From Adiantum capillus-veneris (Eukaryota; Streptophyta; Polypodiopsida; Polypodiales; Pteridaceae): a stretch of DNA of 64,000 bases. Positions 44,386-54,205 of the stretch are shown here, in pieces. Made by a program: the position numbers and the translations under genes. How positions within the stretch are numbered: the first letter of the stretch is position 1; every line of letters begins with the position of its first letter. The stretch spans positions 157,892,793 to 157,956,792 of the forward strand of contig CM043958.1 in assembly GCA_014529385.2 (NCBI GenBank). The letters run 5' to 3'. The notes beneath the pieces are model-generated. The model had not been told where the DNA came from and searched no databases. It saw only the letters and a program-made list of their open reading frames with translations.

Positions 44386-44411
44386 TTTGAAGAGGGAGGA
44401 AAAAGTTGGAT
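44386..44411 (+). other. Internal polypurine tract of B, then TGTTAACG
   Basis: GAAGAGGGAGGAAAAAG is followed by TTGGA and TGTTAACG, matching in position the internal PPT of A after the pol tail. The TGTT start looks like an LTR beginning, but the full LTR of B is not evidently similar downstream. Confidence 0.55.
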
Positions 44412-44988
44412 GTTAACGTCTAATTTTTTGTATAATTACCTAATAATTCCCTTACAAAATCATCAATGGGGAAAATCTAATTGATAACATCTCCCTGATG
44501 AGTGTAAATATTGTAAATCCTATCAAAAAATCATCAAAAATTGATTTTTAAAAGTTATTTTCATCATTTTTTTTAAAAATGGGACTTGAAAATGGAGAAA
44601 TTCACCAAAAAACAATTAAGTAGTGTTGTTCAAAGGATTTTCCTAATTATTGATTTTTCACTTTGCTTTTTTAGTATATTTTATTATTTTCTTTAATTTT
44701 TTCAATAAACATGTCAAAATTTAATAATCAATAGCAAATGAGCTCAAATGGATAAACTAAAGATATGCGAATGATTAGAAGGACAAGGCGGCAAGCACAA
44801 AAAATTTCAATCAAATCTACAGAGGAAAACGGGAAGCCTAAATTAGGCTGCCAAGGCCTACTTTCCGCAAATTCTTGCAAAATGAGATAACGGAATCCGA
44901 TTGAAGAAATTTTTGAGTCTAACATAGATTTTACGGCCTAGTAGGACTAACAGGGGAATTTGGGGAAAAATAGTTTGGGGAGTCCAAG
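44412..44988. other. AT-rich spacer of B, no gene
   Basis: No coding frame. It corresponds in position to 14271-14925 of element A and may be an LTR-derived promoter region. Confidence 0.35.
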
Positions 44989-45140
44989 TATAGATATCCA
45001 AGGTAGCCCAAAATCACCTCATTTCCACTAGTCACTCTTGGAGAAGAGAGCTCTTGATCTTCTTCGCGCGCGATTTTCGGAGTTCACAGTCGTCCATTTA
45101 CAGCACCTCTCACACAAGACATGAGAGGTAAGTTCTAAGC
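44989..45140 (+). promoter_or_regulatory. Putative internal promoter and splice donor (B)
   Basis: TATAGATA at 44989 lies 139 nt before GACATGAGAG/GTAAGTTC (intron start 45128), a near-consensus donor. The motif GACATGAGAGGTA is shared with element A at the same place. It probably serves a spliced ORF2 message whose acceptor is at 46553. Confidence 0.5.
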
Positions 45141-45788
45141 TTATCAATGAGCAATTATATATGGCCAGGTAGCAAGTCTAGGCTCAGGAAAAAAAACCTA
45201 AAAACCCAACAGTACACGAAGTCCTACGACCCAAGATTGACCATAGCGACCTGTCAGCTCAATCGAATTGGACGAGACTTGAACTGTAGCATGCCCCTAT
45301 ATAATAGAACATTTCCATATCACCGGATGACCATTTGATAGGGGTCAAGGGGGTCCTAAGAAAATAATCTAGGTTTTTGGGAGATGCCAGAATTGAATTC
45401 TGACTCCACGAATAGCTTATAAACTGGGTCTATACACAATGTACATGGATGGTTTCATGAAAACAGTCAAGGCAAGCTCTCAAACAACAGAAAACAGCTC
45501 GAAGGCTACAAATCGTCAAATTGACATATGAAGTCAAACTGACTCCAAATGGGCCCAAACTGGATGGGTAGCATCAAGACTATGTAGCGGACAAGTTCAT
45601 AGCTTCAAAAGTGACTAACCAACTGCACATGCCATCTAGTCACAAAAATTGATGATTTCAGAGTCGATAAGAGCAGAAGTGATGCCGACATGACAAAACT
45701 TTACCAAATTCATTTTAGGACTTGTTTTAGATGTATTGAATATGTCTAGGTCATCAAATTGTCAAGTCTTGCAAGAAAATTGATTGTT

Positions 45789-46371
45789 GTAAATAATCGC
45801 GATTATTTACTTTTGTGCTTGTTTGGCTTGAAAATGATATCTTCACTTCACCTATCACTTGTACACATCTATTACATGCCACATTTCAAGTATGAGCCAA
45901 AATGATCAAGAAAAACTTGGAAATCGTCAAAAAATGCACCAAAGTCTTTCCAATCCAAATTTTGAGTTATCTGTCACATTTTTTGATCCAAATAACCCCA
46001 TATCTCATACATCATGCCTAGAACCAAGTTGCAACAAAAAATGCACATTTTGATGAAAAGTTAATAATCGCAATTATTTACTTTCTTGCCAAAATGGGTG
46101 AAATCTACAAATTTGACCTTATGGGACCAAAGAACAGAATTTCCCAAGTCCATTGATCAAGTTTGAGTAAGTTTGGATCTCTAAAACTCAAAATCTCTTT
46201 ATCTCTATTGTTTCAGAGTCTGGAAGCTTAAATCTGGCACCATTTCCACCGAGTGCACTCAAATGAGCCCACACTTCACTCAGAGTACCTAAATGCTATT
46301 TCAAGCCCACGATGTCAAAAATACAAAAAGTTGGAAAAAATCCCCAGCTGTAAATAATCGGGATTATTTAC
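45789..46371 (+). repeat. Palindrome cluster upstream of ORF2 (B), 3 copies
   Basis: The copy at 45789-45810 is a perfect 22-bp palindrome (GTAAATAATCG plus its reverse complement). Copies at 46060-46081 (core CGCA) and 46350-46371 (core CGGG) are near-perfect. Spacing is 271 and 290 bp. Each copy is followed by TTT or CTTT and TTG or TTC stretches, as in the leader. The last copy ends 188 bp before the ORF2 ATG. Confidence 0.9.
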
Positions 46372-46524
46372 TTTTGTTGCAATTTTTTGCATGAACTGTA
46401 TGATTTTGATCTCTACTTGTTTTTATGCATCTATGCATGCTCCAAAATTGATTTGAAACAAAATGGACATCATTTGTCAACAATTCAGACTCAGGGCATT
46501 TCAGAGCAGAATTTGCAGAATTTT

Positions 46525-46558
46525 CTAACTTTAGCACTGTATTCACTTAACAGGAGCA
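46525..46558 (+). promoter_or_regulatory. Putative splice acceptor upstream of ORF2 (B)
   Basis: CTAACTTTAGC is followed by CACTTAACAG, then GAGCA and the ATG at 46559. The 5-nt distance from AG to ATG and the CTAACTT branch-like motif match element A. Confidence 0.55.
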
Positions 46559-47277
46559 ATGCAAGCTGCCAAGAAGGCAAATAAAAGGGTGTCTCAGAAA
46601 GAAAAGTTGCAAGAGTTGTCACCCTACCAATTAGACCCAAGTTCAGTGAAGACAACAAAAGCAACTTACTTGTCTAAGGAACAGCTTGAAGAAAACAACA
46701 CCACGGTTTTCACTCGCATGTTCAAGAGAGAAGAAGGACACCAAGTGGAACTGCAAATGCTACCAAAGGAGATATATGATGTAGCTGCAAAGCCAAAGAA
46801 GCCAACAGAAGGCTAGGCCTAAGAGACTTCTATGACCAGGAACCATGCGGCGTGGATTTCCAGAAGGCATATGAATTACTGTTTACGATCAAAGAAGATG
46901 GGTGAGCCCAAATCACTAATCAACAAGGGTAAAAAGTAGAAGTGGTTATCACTAAGGAGATAGTGGCCGAGGCACTGAAGTTGCCAACTGAAGGTATGAC
47001 CATGCGGGCCAGAGATAGAAAGACAGCAGGCACTTTTACCAAAGAGACTGCTGCTACCACCTTTTTCGATCTCATCCAAAGGCAAGTGGAAGAACCAGCT
47101 CGCCTATACCATCAACACTTCCACTTCTTATCAAAGAGACCGCCACAGTACACCACCCCAAACCATGCGGTTGCGACCACCTTCACTCAAGTGTTGAAGT
47201 CGACAACCAGGCAGGTAATTGATCACACGCAGTATGTGCTTACAACATTGAAAGGCACAAAGAAAGAAGGAAAAATC
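46559..47277 (+). pseudogene. ORF2 of element B, N-terminal part
   Basis: Begins MQAAKKANKRVSQKEKLQEL and contains RLYHQHFHFLSKRPPQYTTP near 47100-47160, corresponding to RLYNQFFHVCSKRPQKYTTP in A's ORF2. ITKEIVAEALKLPTEG (46945-46990) corresponds to ITPQLIADALKLHNKG. A stop and a frameshift occur near 46815-46940. The frame is cut at 47277 by insertion of copia H and resumes at 52985. Confidence 0.8.
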
Positions 47278-47464
47278 TGTTGGGATCGGAGAGCACACAC
47301 ACAGAGAGCCAGCACGAAGAAGGAGATAGACGCAGTGTGTGGCGGGGCGGTACTCACACTACAATGTGTAGTTCTGAGTATAGTTATTATGAATGAGTAA
47401 ATGAATGGCTGTACATGGGCGGCTGAACAACGGGCAGCCGGGCACACGGGCCTTTAACCCAACA
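47278..47464 (-). repeat. 3' LTR of copia H
   Basis: 187 bp, TGTTGGGATCGG to TTAACCCAACA. It differs from the right copy only at one base (GGAGAT against GGGGAT) by eye. The purine-rich AAGTGGGAGAT (minus strand, 47465-47475) abuts it as the PPT. Confidence 0.95.
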
Positions 47465-47519
47465 ATCTCCCACTTAAAGGCAGTGTGCCTTTAAAGTGGC
47501 CAAAGTACAGCAAAAGAAG

Positions 47520-48368
47520 TCAATCCATACCCATCAGCGATCTGCAGTGTGCAAACCGCTGTGAGGCTAACGACTTCGTGAGTAGATCAGCAGGGTTATC
47601 GTCAGTGTGTACCTTGACAAGCTCTATGCGCTTGTCCTCTAGCACCTCTCGTATGAAGTGATACCTCACCTCAATGTGCTTTGTCTTCGCATGGAAGACA
47701 GGATTCCGTGCCAATGCTATGGCACTCTGGCTATCACAATGTAGAATCGGAGCATCACAAGCCATACCAAGATCTCCCACTAGTCGTGAGAGCCATACGG
47801 CCTCCTTGGCAGCCTCAGTGGCAGCCATATATTCAGCCTCTGTAGTGCTCAAAGCAACGCATGGCTGTAAACGTGATGCCCACGAAACCGGTCCACCTGC
47901 AACTGTGAACACATAGCCGCTAGTAGACTTCCTCGAGTCCACTGACCCTGCATAGTCTGAATCTGTATATCCGCAAACAGACATATCCTTCTCACCATAA
48001 CATAGGGACAACTCTGAAGTCCCTCTCAAGTATCTGAGAATACCTCTCACTGCATCCCAATGACGCTTGCCCGGGTTAGACATGTACCTGCTAACCACAC
48101 CAACTGCATGAGCAAGATCTGGACGCGTAGCCACCATGGCATACATCAAGGAACCAACAGCCGACGCATAGGGAATCTGAGACATCTCTGTAGTCTCCAA
48201 ATCTGTCTGAGGGCAGTCATCATGGCTGAGTTTTACATATGGAGGCAACGGGGTACTAATGGCCTTCCCCCCTTCCATATGAAAACGTTCAAGCACCCTG
48301 TCAATGTACTCTTTCTGACTAAGAAAGAGCATCTTGCGAGAACGATCACGAGTGATCCGCATACCCAA
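47520..48368 (-). CDS. Copia H pol, RT end and RNase H segment
   Basis: An open frame of 282 codons that continues RT after a single-base shift near 48385. It starts within the RT thumb (GMRITRDRSRKMLFLSQKEYIDRVLERF), then SQIPYASAVGSLMYAMVATRPDLA, then RNase H with DSDYAGSVDSRKSTSGYVF, EAEYMAATEA and HCDSQSAIALARNPVFHAKTKHIEVRYHF, ending with DLLTKSL. All are standard Ty1/copia blocks. RNase H degrades the RNA template during reverse transcription. The stop lies just upstream of the PPT. The nominal start codon is internal and not a true start. Confidence 0.85.
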   Translation of the reverse strand: MGMRITRDRSRKMLFLSQKEYIDRVLERFHMEGGKAISTPLPPYVKLSHDDCPQTDLETTEMSQIPYASAVGSLMYAMVATRPDLAHAVGVVSRYMSNPGKRHWDAVRGILRYLRGTSELSLCYGEKDMSVCGYTDSDYAGSVDSRKSTSGYVFTVAGGPVSWASRLQPCVALSTTEAEYMAATEAAKEAVWLSRLVGDLGMACDAPILHCDSQSAIALARNPVFHAKTKHIEVRYHFIREVLEDKRIELVKVHTDDNPADLLTKSLASQRFAHCRSLMGMD

Positions 48369-49681
48369 AATATGACTGGCATCCCAAGATCCTTCATGGA
48401 AAAGGTCTCATGTAGCCTATGTTTCAAGGCATCCACATCAGAAATACACTTCCCTACGATTAGCATGTCATCCACATACAAAACCAAAACAATAAGACTA
48501 CCATCTGCAGCCTTGCGAGTATAGAGGCATGGGTCCTCATAACTGCGTACATAACCCAATGAACTCATGAATGCATCAAACTTACGATACCATTCACGAG
48601 ATGATTGCTTCAGCCCATACAAGGTCTTAAGAAGCCGGCATACCATCTTCTTTGAACCATGAATAACAAACCCTCTTGGTTGCTCCATGTACAAATCCTC
48701 GTGCAAGTCCGGATGTAAGAAAGCTGTCTTTACATCCATTTGCTTCAACTCCATGTCTTCTGTAGCTACCAAGGCAAACAACATACGCAAAGTAGACATC
48801 TTCACCACTGGGGAGAAGATCTCGTCAAAATCAATGCCCTTCTGTTGCTTGAATCCTTTAGCCACAAGCCTTGCTTTGTACCTAGGCTTTGCATCCATTG
48901 AACACAATTTTATCTTGTAAACCCACTTGCATGGTAGTGCCTTCTTACCCTTTGGCAAAGGAGTAAGCTCCCACGTTTTATTTTGGATCAACGAATCCAT
49001 CTCTGACTGCATAGCCTGCTCCCACTTGAGCTTGTCAACACTAGACATGGCCTCATCATAACATGATGGCTCCCCGCAATCAGTCAACAATACATAATCC
49101 ATAGAAGGCACAAAACGCTGAGGCTGTCTTGCACGCCGCTCTGAACGCCTCAAAGACTGTGCAGGAGGTGCATCTGGCTGTCCCACATCTACATGATCTC
49201 CCAACAAGGGCTGATCTGGCTGTCCCACATCTACATGATCTCCCAACAAGGGCTGATCTCCCACTTGAGGGTCAATGGGCTGCCCACGAGCAGCCATGGG
49301 ACCATCATACCGATGACCATCCTCCTCAAATATCACACGCCGAACCTCAACCGTTCGCGGTGATGCTCTATACATAGAGTCCTCATGAAAAACAACATCA
49401 TGGTTGCGCACAATCTTCCTGTCAATAGGATCCCACAATCGATAACCCATCTCACTAGAGCTACCATAACCCAAGAAGATACATCTCTTGCTCTTTGGAT
49501 CCAATTTACTGCGTTTTGCCTTAGGTACATGTACATAAGCTTCACAGCCAAAAACACGAAGGTGACCATACGAAGGTGGCAAACCTGTCCATACCTCTTC
49601 AGGCACTTTGAAGCCCAAAGGAACACTAGGTGAACGATTTATCAAATGCACAGAAGTGGCAACAGCTTCAGCCCAATCCAT
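48233..49681 (-). CDS. Copia H pol, integrase end and reverse transcriptase segment
   Basis: An open frame of 482 codons. It begins in the integrase C-terminal region (WAEAVATSVHLINRSPS, then GYRLWDPIDRKIVRNHDVVF), passes a proline-rich spacer with a 14-residue tandem repeat, and then gives RT: WELTPLPKGKKALPCKWVYK, GIDFDEIFSPVVKMSTLRML, LYGLKQSSREWY and LYVDDMLIVG with intact catalytic aspartates. The last 40 codons are out of frame after a base loss near 48385. The upstream break from the gag-integrase frame is near 49675. Confidence 0.85.
   Translation of the reverse strand: MDWAEAVATSVHLINRSPSVPLGFKVPEEVWTGLPPSYGHLRVFGCEAYVHVPKAKRSKLDPKSKRCIFLGYGSSSEMGYRLWDPIDRKIVRNHDVVFHEDSMYRASPRTVEVRRVIFEEDGHRYDGPMAARGQPIDPQVGDQPLLGDHVDVGQPDQPLLGDHVDVGQPDAPPAQSLRRSERRARQPQRFVPSMDYVLLTDCGEPSCYDEAMSSVDKLKWEQAMQSEMDSLIQNKTWELTPLPKGKKALPCKWVYKIKLCSMDAKPRYKARLVAKGFKQQKGIDFDEIFSPVVKMSTLRMLFALVATEDMELKQMDVKTAFLHPDLHEDLYMEQPRGFVIHGSKKMVCRLLKTLYGLKQSSREWYRKFDAFMSSLGYVRSYEDPCLYTRKAADGSLIVLVLYVDDMLIVGKCISDVDALKHRLHETFSMKDLGMPVIFWVCGSLVIVLARCSFLVRKSTLTGCLNVFIWKGGRPLVPRCLHM
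49174..49257 (-). repeat. 42-bp in-frame tandem repeat in copia H
   Basis: Two identical 42-bp units (49174-49215, 49216-49257) encode GDHVDVGQPDQPLL twice in the spacer between integrase and RT. The exact identity indicates a recent slip or unequal exchange. Confidence 0.9.
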
Positions 49682-51605
49682 TTGACAAACCAGCCATAGA
49701 AAGCATACTACGGACTTTTTCCTGTATAGTCCTGTTCATGCGCTCTGCCACACCATTTTGAGGAGGTGTATAGGGAGCACTAAGCTCGTGCCGTATACCC
49801 TTCTCAACACATAATGTTGTGAAAGCATGAGACATAAATTCACCCCCATTGTCCGTACGTAAGCACTTCAACTTACAACCTGATTGGTTCTCAACAAGAG
49901 CCAACCATTGCTTAAATATATCAAACACCATATCCTTCTTACGAATGGGGTATGCCCATACCTTCCTGCTAGCATCATCAATGAACGTAACAAAGTACAT
50001 AGCACCTCCAAGAGAAGCATTGGGCATCGGCCCACATACATCACTATGCACCAAAGCTAGCTTTTCCAAAGATCTGTGTGGAACACTTTTCTTATGAGAA
50101 GACCGAGCATGTCGACCATAAAGGCAATGCTCACAAAACTCAAAACCACCAAAATCTGAAACGGGAATGTAATCCGCACGTGCCAACAACTTCAAACCTT
50201 TTAGTGACATATGCCCCAAACGCTGATGCCATAAAGAAGCAGGAGGTTGCTCAGTGATCCCCACAATGTGATCAGCCACACTAGCTATACAAAGGGAATA
50301 CAACGTATTCCTCTTAGCACCTTTAACCAAAACAAGGCTGCCCTTAGTGATCTTCCAACCTCCATCACCAAAAGATACATTGAAACCAAGTGAATCCAAC
50401 TGACCCACACTAATCAAGCTTTTTGCAAGAGCCGGCACATGACGCACACGCTGCAAGACAAACGTAGTAGAGTTTGGCATAGCCAAATGAATATCCCCAA
50501 TGCCATGAATCTGCATAGAACGCCCATCGGCAATCCTGACAGTACCTGTGCTCGAAGCATCGTAGTCATGAAACCACGACCTATGAGGCGTAACGTGAAA
50601 AGAAGCACCACTGTCAATGACCCAATCCATAGGCATACTACGCTCATGAGTGAGAAGAAAAGCGTCATCAAAATAGGATGCAAGCAACACATCACCAAGC
50701 TCTTCACTAGTAGCACTAGTCGGAGCACATACATGGTCATCTTGAGAGCTACACTCTCCCTGTGTTGCATTTAACTCCTCAATCTTGACATTGGATTTAG
50801 GCTTGTCCTTAGCATCATGGTCTTTCTTCTTACCATCTCCATTTTCCCTTTTCCACTTGTAACAATCCTTTTTGAAATGGCCTTTTCTACCACAATGAAA
50901 ACATTCCACATCCTTTTTACTTGTGCCTGCACGGGACTTGCTTCTAGATTTACCCCTGTTGGACTTATACTTGTCCATAGTCCTGCCTCTGACAACCATT
51001 GCACTAGAAGACTTACTACCTGCATTATTCTTTCGATTAATCTCTTCCGTGAGAAGACTAGACTCCACATTAGTACTTGTCAACTCATTCGCAAGAACCG
51101 AGTTACTTATGGCTGTCCTAAATGTGTCCCATGACTCAGGCAATGTGACAAGTAAAAACATAGCTTTTACATTTTCCTCAAACGTAATTTCCTGCGTAGC
51201 AAGTTGGCTGAAAATTGTATTGAACTCATTCAAATGCGCATTCATGGAAGCACCTTCCTCCATTCGCAAATCAATAAGCTTTTTAATCCAATACACCATA
51301 GAAGCAGCCGAATGCTTATCATACATATCGCAAATCCGCTGCCATAGCTCATAAGCTCCACCCTGTGCATCTTTCACATTGTAATAAACAGACTTTGAAA
51401 GGGAAATCCTAATGGTAGACCTGCACATCTCATCCAACTCCTCCCAATCATCCCTCTCCATGTTCTCTGGCTTAACTCCCTGCAACTTTAGAGGTCGAAT
51501 CTGTTTCTTCTGCACCAAGACATCCCAAATCTGATCTTTCCAATATGAGAAATTAGCACCATCCAATTTCTCAATATTGAAAATTGTGTCCTCTTTAGTG
51601 CCCAT
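49668..51605 (-). CDS. Copia H gag, protease and integrase, 645 aa
   Basis: ATG at 51605 (MGTKEDTIFNIEKLDGANF), a typical copia gag start followed by YWKDQIWDVL. Gag occupies about residues 1-190. The zinc knuckle CFHCGRKGHFKKDC is near 235-250. The protease WVIDSGASFHVTPHRSW is near 328-345. The pre-integrase block LWHQRLGHMSLKGL with its C..C pair is near 455-500, and the integrase core with HSDVCGPM, FIDDASRKVWAY, LRTDNGGEF and PQNGVAERMNRT near 520-625. The frame stops at 49668 because of a one-base shift; integrase and RT continue in the next frame. Apart from that the domains look intact. Confidence 0.9.
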   Translation of the reverse strand: MGTKEDTIFNIEKLDGANFSYWKDQIWDVLVQKKQIRPLKLQGVKPENMERDDWEELDEMCRSTIRISLSKSVYYNVKDAQGGAYELWQRICDMYDKHSAASMVYWIKKLIDLRMEEGASMNAHLNEFNTIFSQLATQEITFEENVKAMFLLVTLPESWDTFRTAISNSVLANELTSTNVESSLLTEEINRKNNAGSKSSSAMVVRGRTMDKYKSNRGKSRSKSRAGTSKKDVECFHCGRKGHFKKDCYKWKRENGDGKKKDHDAKDKPKSNVKIEELNATQGECSSQDDHVCAPTSATSEELGDVLLASYFDDAFLLTHERSMPMDWVIDSGASFHVTPHRSWFHDYDASSTGTVRIADGRSMQIHGIGDIHLAMPNSTTFVLQRVRHVPALAKSLISVGQLDSLGFNVSFGDGGWKITKGSLVLVKGAKRNTLYSLCIASVADHIVGITEQPPASLWHQRLGHMSLKGLKLLARADYIPVSDFGGFEFCEHCLYGRHARSSHKKSVPHRSLEKLALVHSDVCGPMPNASLGGAMYFVTFIDDASRKVWAYPIRKKDMVFDIFKQWLALVENQSGCKLKCLRTDNGGEFMSHAFTTLCVEKGIRHELSAPYTPPQNGVAERMNRTIQEKVRSMLSMAGLSNGLG

Positions 51606-52778
51606 TACAACAAGAATGCAACAATGAGAAACCTGTAACCAACCAACAAACTGTCACAACAAAGTAGTGTTGCAAATCTGACAACACCTGCTGCTCAATC
51701 AAAGAGCAAACGCATAGAGTATAAATCAGCCCATAATATGGTCAAAAAACGTACGTAGAAATCCACAAACAAATGCATAAACCCGTGACACCTGTAACTC
51801 AACCGGCCTAGGCAAACCGTGCCACAAAATGCATCAACAATGAGCTGTCATAGAGGCATAAACATACTCCATGTCTGAATAACCACAATAGATTCATAAG
51901 CTGACCAAGCTTACACAAATCCGTGAGCATAAATGGATCCAAGTGAGCATATAACCAATGCACAAGCTCAACGAAGTCCAATCTCTACTGTCAACCGAGT
52001 ACCTGTCCGTACTCAAACCGCAACACTGCAAGCAAGAGCAAACCCGCTCTATGTATAAGTGAACCAAATCTCCACAATATCATGCATAAAGAGTGTCTGT
52101 CAAACTGCCATATCCACATCCATCAACATACATAGATGATGTCAACCTGTAGCTCAAGAACACGCATAAACAGATTGCCCAGAAGAGTAGAAGCTCCCAC
52201 TCAAACCACAACCATATGCATGGCTGTCCCACAGTCAAAATACATGTTTTGTAACCACAGAAGAAACCTGTATCCAAAGCTCCCTGTAACCTGTAACCTG
52301 TACCCGTACCTGTACCTGTACCTGTACCTGCACCTGTACCTGTACCTGTAGTCGAAGAAGACAATGTCGCCAAACTCCCACTCTATCTGTGTGTATGAGG
52401 CCACTCCAAGAAGAGGCTACACACTCTCAAATGAGCTGTGGGCTCACGTAAGTGGAAGACACTACAACAATGGCACCTGTAATGGCTATGGAAGCTCTGG
52501 CAGCAGAAAACTACCAAAGAGAGCTGAAAAACGCAGCTCCTAGTCTGTAGCTCGGATGGGATTTCTGATGGCACGAATGGCTCCGAAAGGGGGGTTAAAC
52601 CCCAGGTCACCTGTTGAAAATACTCGCGGAGTGCTGAACCTTCCAATGCCAAGCTCAGAAAAACCTTCTGCTCTTTAGAAATGCGCGCGTGCGCGAAACC
52701 GAAAAACGGCAATGAAACAGCATCAAGTTTCAACACACTCAACAATGATGATGAAGCTCTCAATGCTCTCACTACCAA
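51606..52778 (-). other. Leader of copia H
   Basis: About 1.17 kb lie between PBS and gag ATG, which is long for a copia element. A 144-codon frame crosses from the LTR into it (52817-52383, minus) but shows no domain I know. It contains a CCTGTA-type minisatellite. No other signal was seen. Confidence 0.5.
52284..52352. repeat. CCTGTA hexamer minisatellite in the H leader
   Basis: Roughly eleven imperfect units of CCTGTA, with variants ACCTGTA, CCCGTA and CCTGCA, lie within the untranslated leader of copia H. Confidence 0.85.
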
Positions 52779-52790
52779 GCTCTGATACCA
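52779..52790 (-). other. Primer-binding site of copia H
   Basis: On the minus strand TGGTATCAGAGC lies two bases from the LTR. It is the standard initiator-Met tRNA site of copia elements. Confidence 0.9.
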
Positions 52791-52792
52791 CT

Positions 52793-52979
52793 TGTTGGGA
52801 TCGGAGAGCACACACACAGAGAGCCAGCACGAAGAAGGGGATAGACGCAGTGTGTGGCGGGGCGGTACTCACACTACAATGTGTAGTTCTGAGTATAGTT
52901 ATTATGAATGAGTAAATGAATGGCTGTACATGGGCGGCTGAACAACGGGCAGCCGGGCACACGGGCCTTTAACCCAACA
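52793..52979 (-). repeat. 5' LTR of copia H
   Basis: 187 bp, the transcription-start copy for the minus-strand element. It matches 47278-47464 except at one base. Confidence 0.95.
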
Positions 52980-52984
52980 AAATC

Positions 52985-53815
52985 ACATATATGGGCGCTC
53001 CTGAAGAAATATCTGACAAGAATAGCATATCATGCTATTGGAATGGTTGAAATTTGTCATCAGCCCCAGATCAGAACACCTAGAGTGTGGCTGCTCAACC
53101 TTCTCCAAGAACCACATGTTCAACAAAGAGAGTGTATAAGTTAGATGAAGAATCTGCAAAAAGCTCCCATGAAGCTCATAGTAGTGAAAGCTCGAACAAG
53201 GAAGAAAGACGGACAAGAATTGAAGAAATGAAAAAGAAAGCAGTAGCCGCCACACCAAGAAGAACCTCAGCAAAAGAAGGCGAGATTTGAAAGAGAAAAG
53301 CAGACTTATGAAAGGAGCCGCCAAGCTGCAAGTGAGGACCCTGAAAGATGGGTTCCAAGAGATATAAGAGGACCCAAAACCAAGACCCATGCACGAAAAG
53401 GAACAAAGGATCCCAAAGATTTTCTTGAGCGCATGTATGCAGAGGCAGAAGCCTTAAAGTTGAAAGAAGCTCAAGAAGTTGAAAGGAAAGCAAAGGAAGA
53501 AGCGACCGAGCAACAAAGACAAGCCGAGACTACTGAACAAAGTGAGTCACATCACGACCAGGGGGAGATGTCTCTGAAACCCACTTCACCCACTACAGAG
53601 CAAGAAGACCAACCAATGCCAAGCCCAAACCCTTTACTAACAGCTAAACCAAATGAGGGTGAGGAAACCAAGGAAAAAGAGCTTGAACATCATGAAGAGG
53701 CCAAATTTGAACAGCCAAAAGAAAAAGAACAAACTGAGGTAGGACCTTCTACAACAACCCAACCAGAAACAGCCAAGGCATCCACGAAGCCTCAAGAAAT
53801 GACCGCTTAAAATTC
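52985..53815 (+). pseudogene. ORF2 of element B, middle part
   Basis: Resumes the ORF2 frame right after copia H. The region is charged and low in complexity, with basic stretches (EERRTRIEEMKKKAVAATPRR near 53195-53260) and a long Glu/Lys/Gln-rich part (53433-53810: LKEAQEVERKAKEEATEQQ, later PKEKEQTEVGPSTTTQPE). It corresponds to residues 300-580 of A's ORF2, which are charged in the same way though poorly conserved. Stops and frame changes occur near 53070 and 53290. An antisense insert follows. Confidence 0.65.
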
Positions 53816-53819
53816 CTGC

Positions 53820-54205
53820 ATGTGTTTTTTCCATAATTAGTATGTACTCAATTTTCGCTACACCAATATGTAATTGTCTATCATTTCTCTTCGATAGAGG
53901 TGATATTCAATTATTACGTAGTCCTCAGCTTCTTTTTGGATCAATTTTAATCTGGATCTACTCATGTTCTCTAGCAAGACTCCACTTTCCAAGGAATCCA
54001 CAATGTATTTACTCCACTTGCATGCATCTGCTAGTCTGAATAGAGTTGCATGTTCTATCGGTGCTTGAATTGCACAAGCATCCATCAACTCACATAGTCA
54101 TGAACAATCTATTGCATATGAGGCCAATATATTCCAAGTCTCGTCATTCTTTTGAATTGTTTGCATTTTGGCAATGTGAATCCCGTTGTTTGCCAAGCAG
54201 ATGCA
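53820..54205 (-). pseudogene. Antisense gypsy integrase-linker fragment (F)
   Basis: On the minus strand it reads KWSKYIVDSLESGVLLENMSRSRLKLIQKEAEDYVIIEYHLYRRE, the linker between the two integrase fingers that in A reads EWSQYIVEYLTNRTFPEG, and upstream IHIAKMQTIQKNDETWNILA from the first finger. It interrupts the coiled-coil ORF2 of B. No LTR or target duplication is visible at the edges, so it may be a captured fragment rather than a whole insertion. Confidence 0.7.

Larger units (their letters stand above)
47278..52979 (-). mobile_element. Ty1/copia element H, young, complete ends
   Basis: A 5702-bp minus-strand copia element with two 187-bp LTRs (TGTTGGG...CCAACA) that differ at one base by eye, flanked by the target duplication AAATC at 47273-47277 and 52980-52984. 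PBS, PPT and all pol domains are present. Despite the very similar LTRs, the pol frame is broken by two single-base shifts near 49675 and 48385. It sits in the ORF2 pseudogene of element B. Confidence 0.95.

Noticed and set aside
52383-52817. 144-codon minus-strand frame in the copia H leader as a gene
   Set aside because: It starts inside the LTR, has no recognisable domain and runs through low-complexity leader; kept only as a remark.
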